A stretch of 62,110 nt of DNA from NCBI GenBank assembly GCA_934446355.1, contig CAKSEC010000014.1, positions 1 through 62,110 of the forward strand, in the 5' to 3' direction. Below, one piece after another: positions 17,671-26,736 of this stretch. Positions within the stretch are counted from its first letter, which is position 1, and each line of letters starts with the position of its first letter. Source of the DNA: an uncultured Oscillospiraceae bacterium (GTDB lineage Bacteria > Bacillota > Clostridia > Oscillospirales > Ruminococcaceae). The notes beneath the pieces were generated by a model, which did no database searches, was not told where the DNA came from, and saw only the letters and a program-made list of their open reading frames with translations. Made by a program: the position numbers and the translations under genes.

Positions 17671-19632
17671 TTATCTCTTGAGGGAAAGAAGCTCCTCAAG
17701 CATGGTATCAGATGTTGTGATAACTCTTGAGTTAGCCTGATAGCCTCTCTGTGTGGTGATCATGTCGGTGAACTCCTGTGCAAGGTCAACGTTCGACATT
17801 TCGAGTGCGCTGGCTACCATTTCGCCTGCACCGTCCTGACCTGCAATGCAGAGTTTTGCCTGACCGGAAGCCACGGATTCCTTGAACATCGTGCCGCCAA
17901 CAGCCACCAGACCGTTAGGATTATCGAATGTTGCGATATCCACACGACCGAGGTTCATATAGCCGTGAACTGCGTGATATCCGATTATCGTACCGTCTGT
18001 CTGCACGGTAACGTCCTCAAGGTTCGAGTAACTCTGCGGGCCGCCCTTTCTGCCGTCAGTCAGGTTGAATGTTGACAGCGACTTTGCAACTGTGGTGTAG
18101 AAGCTGTCCTCACCGCCGCCGAAAGACAGGGACGGGTTGCTGTCGAACAGAGCCTTTCTCTGACCGTTGTTCAGAGCGGCAATACCTGCGAAGCTGCCTG
18201 TATCAAATGTGAACACTTTCTTCTCGTTGCCGCCTGCCGCTGCGGATACAGCCGCATTGATCTCTGCGAGGAAGTCAGCGTCGTTCGCATAGGTCTTGTT
18301 GGATACGCCGATGGTCAGCGTGTTGTCGTCCCACTGTGCTGTGGGAGCATCGTAGTTGGATACATACTTGAACACTACCTTGTAAGCGTTCGCATATTCA
18401 CCGGGCTGGCTTGCAGTTGCACTGATACGGGTCAGTACCGGGTCATCGTTCACAAGCTTTATTGTGCCCCATGCAGTCGCTGCGTCTGCAACAGCTACGC
18501 CTGTGGGTATCTCAAACTTGGTCACCGACAGGTTAAGACCTGCGAGCGCACCGGTCGTGTCAGCCAGCTTTGCTGCTGCGACAGCGTCCTTTATCTCCTG
18601 TGTGATGTCGGATAATCTTGTGTTCGCTGCCAGCGTGATGGTCCACTTGTTTCCTGCTGCGTCGTAAGCCGCGTCAGTCGCTGTGCCGGAAACTATCTCA
18701 ATATCAGCCTTGTTGTAGTCGTGGTCGTTAGAGGCGTCGTTGGTCGCAAAAGCGATCGTCGCATATGTACCGGAGCTTGCGGGAAGCTCTACACGTGATT
18801 CAACGTTCGCCTGATCAAGTGTGTGCGACCAGCTGTCCACGTTAGCTATTGCGGTAACGGACGTGGTGGAAGCGGGCAGATTTTCGAAGTTGAACTTGAT
18901 GGTCACATCATCGGGAAGCGTTACGCCGCCTGCCTGCAGGCACTTCTGTATTTCGTCCTCGAACATCTGTGCGGAATCGTACTGCTTGTTCTTGTCAAAG
19001 AACAGGTTCAGCACGCCGGAGGAGAATGTTGCGAACGGGTATTCAGCCTGATTGAACGTAACAGACATATCCGTCTTGTCAGAGGGATCGGAAACCGAAA
19101 TGGTGACGTCGCAGCCGTTTACTATCTTTGTTGCGCTGGAGCACTTTGCGTCTGTGTCGGGGATAGTGATCCTTATCGGCTGGCTGCCTGCGGGCTGACC
19201 GTCGAAGTCACCGGATACGCCCAGCACTCTGTAGCCAGTGCCCTTGGACACGAGGTTGCCCTCTTCATCTACATCAAAGTTACCCGCTCTGGTGTAGAGG
19301 ACATTTCCCGCTGCGTCCATTACCTGGAAAAAACCCTCTCCGTCAATTGCCATGTCGTAAATGCTGTCGGAGAACGTAAAGCCTGACTGGGTCATGTTAG
19401 GCGTAGAGGAGCTTACCTTAACGCCGTAGCCTACCTGCATGGGGTTTACGCCGCCGCGAGTCGTGCTGGCACCGGAGGGGGATTTCTTTGTCTGATAATA
19501 TACGTCCGCAAAGGTAACAACGTTGGTCTTATAGCCCGCGGTGTTTACGTTGGATATGTTGTTGCCTATTACGTCCATCTTCTGCTGATGGGTTTTCATA
19601 CCGGATACGCCGGTGTAAAGGGATTTTACCAT
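17671..19632 (-). CDS. flgE: Flagellar hook protein FlgE
   Basis: Polymerises to the flagellar hook. N-terminal VKSLYTGVSGMKTHQQKMD and IGNNISNVNTAGYKTN and C-terminal SNVDLAQEFTDMITTQRGYQ are the conserved export/assembly helices; the middle is a variable surface region. At 653 residues it is larger than the approximately 260-400 of many hook proteins but within the range of clostridial ones. I start at ATG 19632, six bases after GGAGGTC; the frame extends 29 codons upstream without support. Followed by two hairpins. Confidence 0.94.
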   Translation of the reverse strand: MVKSLYTGVSGMKTHQQKMDVIGNNISNVNTAGYKTNVVTFADVYYQTKKSPSGASTTRGGVNPMQVGYGVKVSSSTPNMTQSGFTFSDSIYDMAIDGEGFFQVMDAAGNVLYTRAGNFDVDEEGNLVSKGTGYRVLGVSGDFDGQPAGSQPIRITIPDTDAKCSSATKIVNGCDVTISVSDPSDKTDMSVTFNQAEYPFATFSSGVLNLFFDKNKQYDSAQMFEDEIQKCLQAGGVTLPDDVTIKFNFENLPASTTSVTAIANVDSWSHTLDQANVESRVELPASSGTYATIAFATNDASNDHDYNKADIEIVSGTATDAAYDAAGNKWTITLAANTRLSDITQEIKDAVAAAKLADTTGALAGLNLSVTKFEIPTGVAVADAATAWGTIKLVNDDPVLTRISATASQPGEYANAYKVVFKYVSNYDAPTAQWDDNTLTIGVSNKTYANDADFLAEINAAVSAAAGGNEKKVFTFDTGSFAGIAALNNGQRKALFDSNPSLSFGGGEDSFYTTVAKSLSTFNLTDGRKGGPQSYSNLEDVTVQTDGTIIGYHAVHGYMNLGRVDIATFDNPNGLVAVGGTMFKESVASGQAKLCIAGQDGAGEMVASALEMSNVDLAQEFTDMITTQRGYQANSRVITTSDTMLEELLSLKR

Positions 19633-19729
19633 TTTATTGACCTCCAAATAGATTTGGGATTGTTCGTCATTGACTTGACCGCCGCCCCGTCTCAGTCGCA
19701 GCCGGGGCATGAATTCCATTCAGGTCCGT

Positions 19730-20134
19730 TCATACGATAACGGTCGAATCAATATTTGTGAATACGTTCCCGTTCAGCTCGTTGTCTGAAAGAGTGGTTA
19801 TCACCTTGTTGTTTTTTACGCTGACAACAAAAGCGTTCCTGCCCACAAGAACAAGTGTCTCACTGCTGCCCTTGCCTGCCGCCAGTTCTACGCCCCGATT
19901 AAGTCGGTCGAGAGTGTCGTTTTCGGTAAGGTCTATGCTGCGTTCTTCCACCCGCTGCATTGCGTGCTTGGAAAATTCTACGCCTCGCTTTTCGTCGAGT
20001 TTCTGCTGCAGAGCCTGAGCAAATGAGCCGCCCTGAGCCGCCTGCGCTGCCGTGCTTTCCGCTGGCTGCACAGCTGTAGTGCCTGTGGTGACGCTGATCT
20101 GACTGCGAAGCGCAAGATATTCGCTTATCAGCAT
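19730..20134 (-). CDS. Flagellar operon protein of the TIGR02530 type
   Basis: A 134-residue protein found between flgD and flgE in many Firmicutes. The C-terminal two thirds carry the family pattern: FSKHAMQRVEERSIDLTEN (about 53-71), then ETLVLVGRNAFVVSVKNNKV (about 92-111). The function is not established; position suggests hook assembly. The N-terminal 50 residues are low-complexity Ala/Gln/Thr. ATG 20134 follows GGGAGG. It ends 97 bases before the flgE start. Confidence 0.85.
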   Translation of the reverse strand: MLISEYLALRSQISVTTGTTAVQPAESTAAQAAQGGSFAQALQQKLDEKRGVEFSKHAMQRVEERSIDLTENDTLDRLNRGVELAAGKGSSETLVLVGRNAFVVSVKNNKVITTLSDNELNGNVFTNIDSTVIV

Positions 20135-20158
20135 TGTAAAGCCTCCCTGCTTACATTG

Positions 20159-21145
20159 TCAGGCGAAGTCCTCAAGATCCGGTATATCCCTGTCGAGATA
20201 AACGTCTGCTTCAGCCCTCTGCTTGACTTCTTCCACCTGCTCGATATAGTCATGAAGCCGTTCCAGTTCAGTTTCTCTGCCCTCGGCGTTCATGTTGTCG
20301 ATAACTGTCATTACCTGTTCAAGGTTATCGGTTTTTGCCTGCTCAAGAACCTGCGCTATTGCTTCCTGCTTGTCTGCTGAAAGCGACTGTCCGGCTGCCT
20401 GCGTGGTATCGTCAGACGTGCTGCTGTCGGTGCCCTCTGTGCCGTCAGTGGTACCGCCGTTACTATCGTCGTCGATTATCAGCGGGTAAGCCACCTCGAT
20501 GATGTCGTCAAGCGCATAGCTGTTGTCGTTGATGATGATCCTTACCTGACCGTCCTTTACCTGTATCGAGGTTATCAGTCCGGAGTCAAGCATTGAACCT
20601 CCGCTCACCTTGGGGTTTACGGTCGCCCACAGACCTATCATTGACGAAGCCCTTGTAATAAGATCTCCGAGCGTGCTGCCTGTCATGCCGCCTGTTGTGG
20701 TGTCGTCCGTCTTGTTATCAGTCTTGGTTTCGGTTATCGAGGTCACATTAGAGATATCGAAGGTCACTCCGTCTATCTTTATCGTGTACTTATCACCGTT
20801 CTTAGCGACCGATTCCACAACTCCGGTCTTTACGACGTAGTCCGGACCGTCCATCTTTGAAGCGGTGACCGTCTTTCCTACAAGGTTTGAAGCGTAGTTG
20901 GACTTTGCATATGTTGACGAATCCTTGGCGTACTGCAGCGAAGTGAACTGCGCCATCTGCGTAACGAACTCAGTGTTGGATGTAGGCTCCATCGGATCCT
21001 GATTCGTCATTTCCGCTACCAGCAGGTTAAGGAATGTGTCCGTGGAAACAAGGTCTGCCGAAGCGTCCTTGAACCTATCCTTGTACTTCTCATAATTCGC
21101 CTGAATCTGTTCAGACGAGGAAAGAATACCTGATGTGGTTGCCAT
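20159..21145 (-). CDS. flgD: Hook-capping protein FlgD
   Basis: Scaffold cap for hook assembly, exported and later discarded. The N-terminal domain holds the conserved TFLNLLVAEMTNQDPMEPTSN-type core (about 36-56) and FVTQMAQFTSLQ; the middle has the Tudor-like fold region. A C-terminal extension (about residues 225-328) is acidic, Ser/Thr-rich and ends in a predicted helical segment; this is longer than in short FlgD proteins. ATG 21145 follows AAGGAGAG, and it sits 16 bases after fliK. Confidence 0.92.
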   Translation of the reverse strand: MATTSGILSSSEQIQANYEKYKDRFKDASADLVSTDTFLNLLVAEMTNQDPMEPTSNTEFVTQMAQFTSLQYAKDSSTYAKSNYASNLVGKTVTASKMDGPDYVVKTGVVESVAKNGDKYTIKIDGVTFDISNVTSITETKTDNKTDDTTTGGMTGSTLGDLITRASSMIGLWATVNPKVSGGSMLDSGLITSIQVKDGQVRIIINDNSYALDDIIEVAYPLIIDDDSNGGTTDGTEGTDSSTSDDTTQAAGQSLSADKQEAIAQVLEQAKTDNLEQVMTVIDNMNAEGRETELERLHDYIEQVEEVKQRAEADVYLDRDIPDLEDFA

Positions 21146-21161
21146 TTTCTCTCCTTCCCGA

Positions 21162-22787
21162 TCACATTGAAGCGATCAGTTCCGCAAAGCTCTTGTCGTC
21201 CTCGTCGTTCGACTTGTTCTGACCGTCGCTTTCACGGTATGGATTTTTGCTGCTGCCCTGATAGTCCTCTGCGTGAGCCTCCTGTCTGGATTCGCCGACT
21301 GTCTGCCAGTCCTCCAGCTGAACGCCGTTGTTCTTCAGACTTTCCTGAATATTCGCGCCATTCTGCTCGATTATTCTCAGGGTCTTGGAGTTTTCTGCCG
21401 CTATCGACACGGATACTGCGCCATCTGCAGTCTTGATCATCTTGACGGTGATCCTGCCCAGATCCTCCGGATCAAGCGTCACGGTGTATTCCGCTGCGCC
21501 CTCCTTAAGGTCTGCAATGCGCTCTGTCAGCTTGTCTGCGACCTGCTTTGCTACCTCTGCGGGTCTGACTGCGACCTCTGTGCCGTCCGTCCTCTGGAAT
21601 ACCACGGGGCGGTCTGACTGTGCGGTCTGCGGCTGTGCGAGTGCTGCTGCGCTTTCATCGGTCTTTGCCGTGTCTGCCGAGCCCTTTATCATCTCCAGCT
21701 CGTCTGACTTCGACACCACTCTGCTGCGCTGCATGGTATCCTCTGCGAATACCGGCTGTTCCTCTGCGGGCTGTTCTGCCTTGGGAGCGTTTTCAGCTGT
21801 CCTTGTGCGAACGCTCGTTATCTCCTGTGCGAAGTCCCTGCGTTCGGAAGCTGCCTGCGACTGCTCTGCCTTTGCGGGCTGTGCGCTGACCTGCGGCTGC
21901 TCGCTGCTGTCGGAATACTGCGGAGCATTGTCCTGTCCGGACTGTGTTTCCTGCTGCGCTTCGGGAGCCTGAACCACCTGCTGAGCCTGCTCCATTCCTA
22001 ACTGGGATACCTCCTTGTCAGTTACCGGAACGCTCTGCTGGATCGGAACTTCCTGCTCTGTCTGCACGCTCTGTTCTTCCTGAACGGGTGCGGCAAACTG
22101 AACCGCTGTCTGTACAGCGTCCTCTGCGGGTATCTCGGCTGCCTGCTGTACCGGAATATTCTCCTGTACCACCGGCTGGACCTTCTCTGCGGGCTGTTCG
22201 ATGTCAAGCTGCTGAGGTACTTCAGTCACCTGCTGCACTTCCTCAACGACCGCCGGACGGTTTGCTGCCTGAGCAAGCTGTGTAATTTCCGCCGTCTTAT
22301 CGTCGGGTACTACTGCAGTCTGCTGAACTGCCAGCATTGCGTTGATATCGCTGTTCGCCTGCTGCTCCTTGACCGGCTTTTCCTCGGTATCCTCGGAGTC
22401 GTCTGCGGGTCTTGTCTTTGCAAGAAGCGCAAGTTCCTTCAGAAATTCGCCCGTTATCAGTTCGTCCGGAATGTCGCTCAGTTTTACTTCGCCGTCTGCC
22501 ACAGCCTTAGCCAGCTTCTTGCAGTCTACCTTGCCGTCAGGCTCTGTGAACCTCTCGACAACGCTTACTGCTGTGTCCTCCGCAGGAATATCCTCTGCCG
22601 CCGATCTTGCCGCCGCTGATCCTGTTGTCTGCTGCTTTCCGCCTATACCGCTCAGCACCTGAGAGAATCTCTCGGTCTGCTCTGCCTGCTGCGCTGCTTC
22701 GTCTGATCTAATCGGAATTGCTGCGTCAGATATCATGAAGTCGCTGCGCATATAGCCTGAGCCGCCTGTGCTGAATGATACTGCCAT
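21162..22787 (-). CDS. fliK: Flagellar hook-length control protein FliK
   Basis: Exported ruler protein that measures hook length and triggers the FlhB switch. The C-terminal domain (about residues 415-505) has the family motif VTLDPEDLGRITVKM and a following amphipathic helix. The long middle is Gln/Glu/Pro/Val-rich and low in complexity, as is usual for the ruler part. At 541 residues it is in the normal range. ATG 22787 follows GAGGTGAG. No separate ylxF/motE gene separates it from fliJ. Confidence 0.88.
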   Translation of the reverse strand: MAVSFSTGGSGYMRSDFMISDAAIPIRSDEAAQQAEQTERFSQVLSGIGGKQQTTGSAAARSAAEDIPAEDTAVSVVERFTEPDGKVDCKKLAKAVADGEVKLSDIPDELITGEFLKELALLAKTRPADDSEDTEEKPVKEQQANSDINAMLAVQQTAVVPDDKTAEITQLAQAANRPAVVEEVQQVTEVPQQLDIEQPAEKVQPVVQENIPVQQAAEIPAEDAVQTAVQFAAPVQEEQSVQTEQEVPIQQSVPVTDKEVSQLGMEQAQQVVQAPEAQQETQSGQDNAPQYSDSSEQPQVSAQPAKAEQSQAASERRDFAQEITSVRTRTAENAPKAEQPAEEQPVFAEDTMQRSRVVSKSDELEMIKGSADTAKTDESAAALAQPQTAQSDRPVVFQRTDGTEVAVRPAEVAKQVADKLTERIADLKEGAAEYTVTLDPEDLGRITVKMIKTADGAVSVSIAAENSKTLRIIEQNGANIQESLKNNGVQLEDWQTVGESRQEAHAEDYQGSSKNPYRESDGQNKSNDEDDKSFAELIASM

Positions 22788-22855
22788 ATTATCTCACCTC
22801 CTTCAAATGGTATATCTATATCAGGGCTTTCACCCAGATAAGCAAACTGTATTCC

Positions 22856-23314
22856 CTAGACCGTCTGTCCCTGTGCGCTGCGTATCGACTGACCAGAAAC
22901 GAACTCCTCGATGAATTGCTCGTTTTCCTTTGTCACCGCCGCCTTGTAGTCCTCAAGCTGCTTTTCCTCCAGCTTTTCCAGAGTGCGCACGTCCTTTGTC
23001 GCCTCGACAACGACGCCAAGCTGCTTGTTTATCTCCTCCTGCTTGCGCTCCGCACTGAATTCACGTGCGTGTATCTCCTGCTGCAGGGTGACTATGTAAC
23101 GCTTCCTGACGGATATCTCGAACGCCTGTGCGCCCTGCCTGCAGACCTCCTCCAGTTCCTCGCTGAACTGAACGACCTGCTGGCTTAGCATATCCCTTTC
23201 CTCGTATATCCGCAGCAGTTCCGCCTGAAGCGCGCTGAGCGTGTTCTTCTGGCGATCCAGTTCCTGCTGACGGAAGTCCATAAGCTTCTGTAAAGTAAAC
23301 CGGAATTTCTTCAA
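22856..23314 (-). CDS. fliJ: Flagellar export protein FliJ
   Basis: Coiled-coil stalk and chaperone-escort protein of the export ATPase complex. The 152-residue protein is almost wholly helical with heptad-like Leu/Gln/Glu spacing, and begins KKFRFTLQKLMDFRQQE, a standard FliJ start. The start codon is TTG at 23314, preceded by AGAGGTG. It follows fliI by 13 bases. Identification rests on coiled-coil form, start motif and position. Confidence 0.88.
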   Translation of the reverse strand: MKKFRFTLQKLMDFRQQELDRQKNTLSALQAELLRIYEERDMLSQQVVQFSEELEEVCRQGAQAFEISVRKRYIVTLQQEIHAREFSAERKQEEINKQLGVVVEATKDVRTLEKLEEKQLEDYKAAVTKENEQFIEEFVSGQSIRSAQGQTV

Positions 23315-23327
23315 CCCTTTTCACCTC

Positions 23328-24647
23328 TTAAGCTTCATCGCTGACCGCTGCAATGAGCAGCTTCACTGTTTCCTCCAGCGTGTAGGATTCCTCCACCCGC
23401 TGCATGAGGAACTCGTTTATCCTGTCTATCTTGCGTATAGCCTCGTCTAGTGCGGGGTTAGTGCCATGCTTATATGCTCCTATCGAGATAAGGTCTGCGT
23501 TGTTGTTATACAGTGAAAGCAGATTTCTTAGCTTTCCTGCCGCCTGCTTATGCTCAGGGGTATCTATCTCCGACATCAGACGGCTGACACTCGGAAGTAT
23601 GTCTATCGCAGGGTAGTGGTTCTGCGCTGCGATCTTTCTTGAAAGGATAATGTGTCCGTCGATGATACCACGGACTGTATCCGCTATAGGCTCGTTGGTG
23701 TCGTCGCCCTCAACGAGCACGGTGTATATGCCGGTTATCGACCCCTCAGGGAAGTTTCCGGCACGCTCCAGAAGCTTCGGCATATTGCTGTATATCGACG
23801 GCGTGTAGCCTCTCGCTATCGGCGGCTCTCCCGTGGAAAGTCCCACCTCACGCAGCGCCATGGCATATCTCGTCAGACTGTCCATCATGAGCAGCACATC
23901 TTTGCCCTGCTTCATGAAGTATTCTGCGATTGCGGTAGCCGTCAGCGGGCACTTGCTTCTCATCATCGCCGGCTGATCTGATGTAGCCACGACCAACACC
24001 GACCTTGCCATGCCCTCCGGTCCAAGGTCACGCTCGATGAACTCACGAACCTCTCTGCCACGCTCGCCTACTAGCGCAATGACGTTGATGTCCGCCTTGA
24101 CCTTTCGTGCTATCATACCCATCAGCGTTGACTTACCAACGCCTGAGCCTGCGAATATACCCATACGCTGACCCTTGCCCATGGTCAGGAGCCCGTCTAT
24201 CGCCTTGACGCCAAGTTCTATCTGGGACTTTATCGGCGGTCTGTCGAACGGATTCGACGGTGCGCCGGTTATCGACACGGTATCCGTGCAGCCGGGGTCT
24301 GCTCCGCCGTCAAGCGGCATACCCGCTGCGTCAACTATCCTGCCGATAAGGCCGTCGCCTGCCCTGACAGTCAGCTTGTCGCCCGTGGAATCCACGATAC
24401 TGCCCGGACCTATGCCCTCTATCTCGGTATAGGGCATGAGCAGGATATTGCTCTTGTTGAAGCCCACTACCTCGGCACGTATGTAGTTCGTCATGTCCTT
24501 TGAGTATATGCGGCAGACATCGCCTATATTGCAGGCAGGTCCGCTCGCTTCAATGGTCATGCCGACTATCTTCTCTATCTTGCCCATATAGCGGAAGGTG
24601 TCATATTTTGTTATCTCATCTCGAAATTCTCCAAGCTGCAGTGCCAT
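23328..24647 (-). CDS. fliI: Flagellum-specific ATPase FliI
   Basis: Hexameric ATPase that helps load export substrates, related to F1 beta subunits. Walker A GSGVGKST is at residues 167-174, Walker B-type DVLLMMDSLTRYAMA near 250, and the signature GEPPIARGYTPSIYSNMP follows. Length 439 is typical. ATG 24647 follows GGAGGAAGT; it sits 21 bases after fliH. Confidence 0.97.
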   Translation of the reverse strand: MALQLGEFRDEITKYDTFRYMGKIEKIVGMTIEASGPACNIGDVCRIYSKDMTNYIRAEVVGFNKSNILLMPYTEIEGIGPGSIVDSTGDKLTVRAGDGLIGRIVDAAGMPLDGGADPGCTDTVSITGAPSNPFDRPPIKSQIELGVKAIDGLLTMGKGQRMGIFAGSGVGKSTLMGMIARKVKADINVIALVGERGREVREFIERDLGPEGMARSVLVVATSDQPAMMRSKCPLTATAIAEYFMKQGKDVLLMMDSLTRYAMALREVGLSTGEPPIARGYTPSIYSNMPKLLERAGNFPEGSITGIYTVLVEGDDTNEPIADTVRGIIDGHIILSRKIAAQNHYPAIDILPSVSRLMSEIDTPEHKQAAGKLRNLLSLYNNNADLISIGAYKHGTNPALDEAIRKIDRINEFLMQRVEESYTLEETVKLLIAAVSDEA

Positions 24648-24668
24648 GAACTTCCTCCGCTGGTGGTG

Positions 24669-25622
24669 CTATTCCTCGTCGTCTGCTTCTTCGGCAGGCT
24701 CAGGGGGTGGTGTTTTCTTCTTTCTTGCGGGCTTGCGGAACTTTCCGTCGCCCAGTTCTTGGATCATGCGAAGCTGCGTCTGGATACCGGCGTCGATTAT
24801 CTCGCTGCCGTTGTCCACTATGACTGTGCCCGGCTCGGCGTCCGGCAGCAACTCGACGTCGACATACTGAGCACCGCCGCATAGTTCCTTGAGGTATTCG
24901 TAATCCCCCGTAAGTTCCTCGTTTGCGCCGTTTTCGTTCAGCGTTATCTTTATCCTCTCGCTGTTGCGGAACTCCTTGGCTGCCTTTTTTATCAGCCTCT
25001 TGACCGCTGCGCTGTCCTTTGATGTGATACTGTCCAGCGTGACCTTCTTTGCTATCTGCATGACAGTATCGTATATTTCCTTTTCATATCCCGCAAAAAG
25101 CTGCTCCTTTTCGGAGTTTATGCGGTCTGAATAAGCCTTTGCCTCGTCGAGGATATCTCGTCCGGCGGCAAGACAAGCGTCTGTGCCGTCCTTTCTGCCC
25201 TGCTCGAAGCCCTCTGCCTTTGCCTTGATGAACACGCCGTCACGGTTCGTTTCGGCGTCGGCGATTATCTGCGAAGCATTGTCGTTTGCAGTGTTGATTA
25301 TAGCTTCGGCACGCCGCTTGGCTTCAAGAATGACCTCTTTGCCCTGCTCGATGCACTTCTGCTTCATGTCCTCGATGGCTTTCTGCTCCTGCTGTATCGC
25401 CTGCTCACGCTCGTCAAGTTCTTTCATGCGCTGGTCGAGCTGCCGCTTTGCTTCCTGAAGTTCCTCCTCAACAGATTTGCGTACCTCATGGGGCTGCTCC
25501 TCTGCCTGCGCTCCGGAAGGCGTCTGCTCTGCCGCAGGGGCAGACTGTTTTCTCCAGTCGATGGTATTGGATATATCCACACCGCCGCCGAAATAAACGG
25601 AGTTTCTTTTTAATACTGACAA
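24669..25622 (-). CDS. fliH: Flagellar assembly protein FliH
   Basis: Negative regulator and stalk partner of FliI. A long charged coiled coil (about residues 35-130) leads into a C-terminal domain that resembles V/F-type ATPase peripheral stalks. I start at TTG 25622, giving SVLKRNSVYFGG, because GGAGG lies seven bases upstream; the frame is open for 18 codons further upstream, where no ribosome site is seen. The product is then 317 residues. Confidence 0.87.
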   Translation of the reverse strand: MSVLKRNSVYFGGGVDISNTIDWRKQSAPAAEQTPSGAQAEEQPHEVRKSVEEELQEAKRQLDQRMKELDEREQAIQQEQKAIEDMKQKCIEQGKEVILEAKRRAEAIINTANDNASQIIADAETNRDGVFIKAKAEGFEQGRKDGTDACLAAGRDILDEAKAYSDRINSEKEQLFAGYEKEIYDTVMQIAKKVTLDSITSKDSAAVKRLIKKAAKEFRNSERIKITLNENGANEELTGDYEYLKELCGGAQYVDVELLPDAEPGTVIVDNGSEIIDAGIQTQLRMIQELGDGKFRKPARKKKTPPPEPAEEADDEE

Positions 25623-25685
25623 CCTAATTCCTCCGTCAAGCTGATTTTCTGCCCAAGCACTGCTCAGGCAGCGCATAATGTATCG

Positions 25686-26711
25686 TTATGCAATGACCTC
25701 GTCGCCGCCTCCGCCGTGGGAGATGGTGATGATCTGCTCCTGCTCCAGACGGCGTATCGTTGCAACGATGTTCTGCTGTGCAGCCTCAACGTCACGCATA
25801 CGCACATTGTGCAGGTACTCGATATCTGCCTGCAGGCTCTCTCTTGCACGCGTGGAGATGTTGGAGAATATGCACTCTGCGACCTCCTGCGTAGAACCCT
25901 TGATAGCGACTGCAAGATCCTTGGGATCGACCTGCTTTGTGAATTCCTGAATAGCCATGGAATCCAGATTGACGATATCCTCGAACACGAACATCTTCTG
26001 CTTGATCTGGTCTGCCAGTTTCTGGTCCCTTGCAGAAAGTTCGTCGAATATGTATTTCTCTGTTGCACGGTCGACGTTGTTCATGACCTCTGCAACATAT
26101 GTTATGCCGCCGACCTCCATGCTGTCGGTGCTGACAAGGTTTGCGAACTTCTTTTCAAGGGTCGCTTCAAGCGATTTTACCACCTCAGGCGCAGCCCTGT
26201 CCATTCTCGCTATTCTCTCGACTACCTCGACGCGCTTCTCCTTGGGAAGTTCCGCAAGTATCGCAGCAGCCTGATCTATTCTCGCATAGGAGAGTATCAG
26301 GGCGATGGTCTGCGGGTGCTCGTTCTGCACGATAGCCAGCAGATTCTTGTAGTCTGCCTTTCTCACGAAGTCGAAACTCTTTGTCTTAAGCTGCTTTGTT
26401 ATTCTCTGCAGAAGGCTGTTTGCAGCCTCTGCGCCGAACGCCTTTTCAAGTATCTCACGTGCGTAGTCAACGCCGCCCTCTGTCACGACCTTCTGGGTCA
26501 GGCACAGCTCATAGAACTCGTTGAGCACTCCCTCAACGACGTCTATCGGCTGGTATTCCAGTTTTGCCACCTCAGTGGACAGCGCCTCTATCTCATCATC
26601 AGACAAATGCTTGTATACCTGCGACGCATTGTCTGCGCCCATTGCAGCAAGCACAAGAGCGATCTTTTGATTCGGGCTGAGATCCTCAACCTTTTTTGAA
26701 CTTTCTGCCAT
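25686..26711 (-). CDS. fliG: Flagellar motor switch protein FliG
   Basis: Rotor protein contacting MotA and mounted on the FliF ring. The N-terminal part has LSPNQKIALVLAAMG, the middle EHPQTIALILSYA (the EHPQT motif), and the C-terminal domain carries the charged torque helix with ARESLQADIEYLHNVR. At 341 residues it is normal. ATG 26711 follows AAGGGGGGATCG. Confidence 0.97.
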   Translation of the reverse strand: MAESSKKVEDLSPNQKIALVLAAMGADNASQVYKHLSDDEIEALSTEVAKLEYQPIDVVEGVLNEFYELCLTQKVVTEGGVDYAREILEKAFGAEAANSLLQRITKQLKTKSFDFVRKADYKNLLAIVQNEHPQTIALILSYARIDQAAAILAELPKEKRVEVVERIARMDRAAPEVVKSLEATLEKKFANLVSTDSMEVGGITYVAEVMNNVDRATEKYIFDELSARDQKLADQIKQKMFVFEDIVNLDSMAIQEFTKQVDPKDLAVAIKGSTQEVAECIFSNISTRARESLQADIEYLHNVRMRDVEAAQQNIVATIRRLEQEQIITISHGGGGDEVIA

Positions 26712-26736
26712 AACGATCCCCCCTTGACCCGGCTTA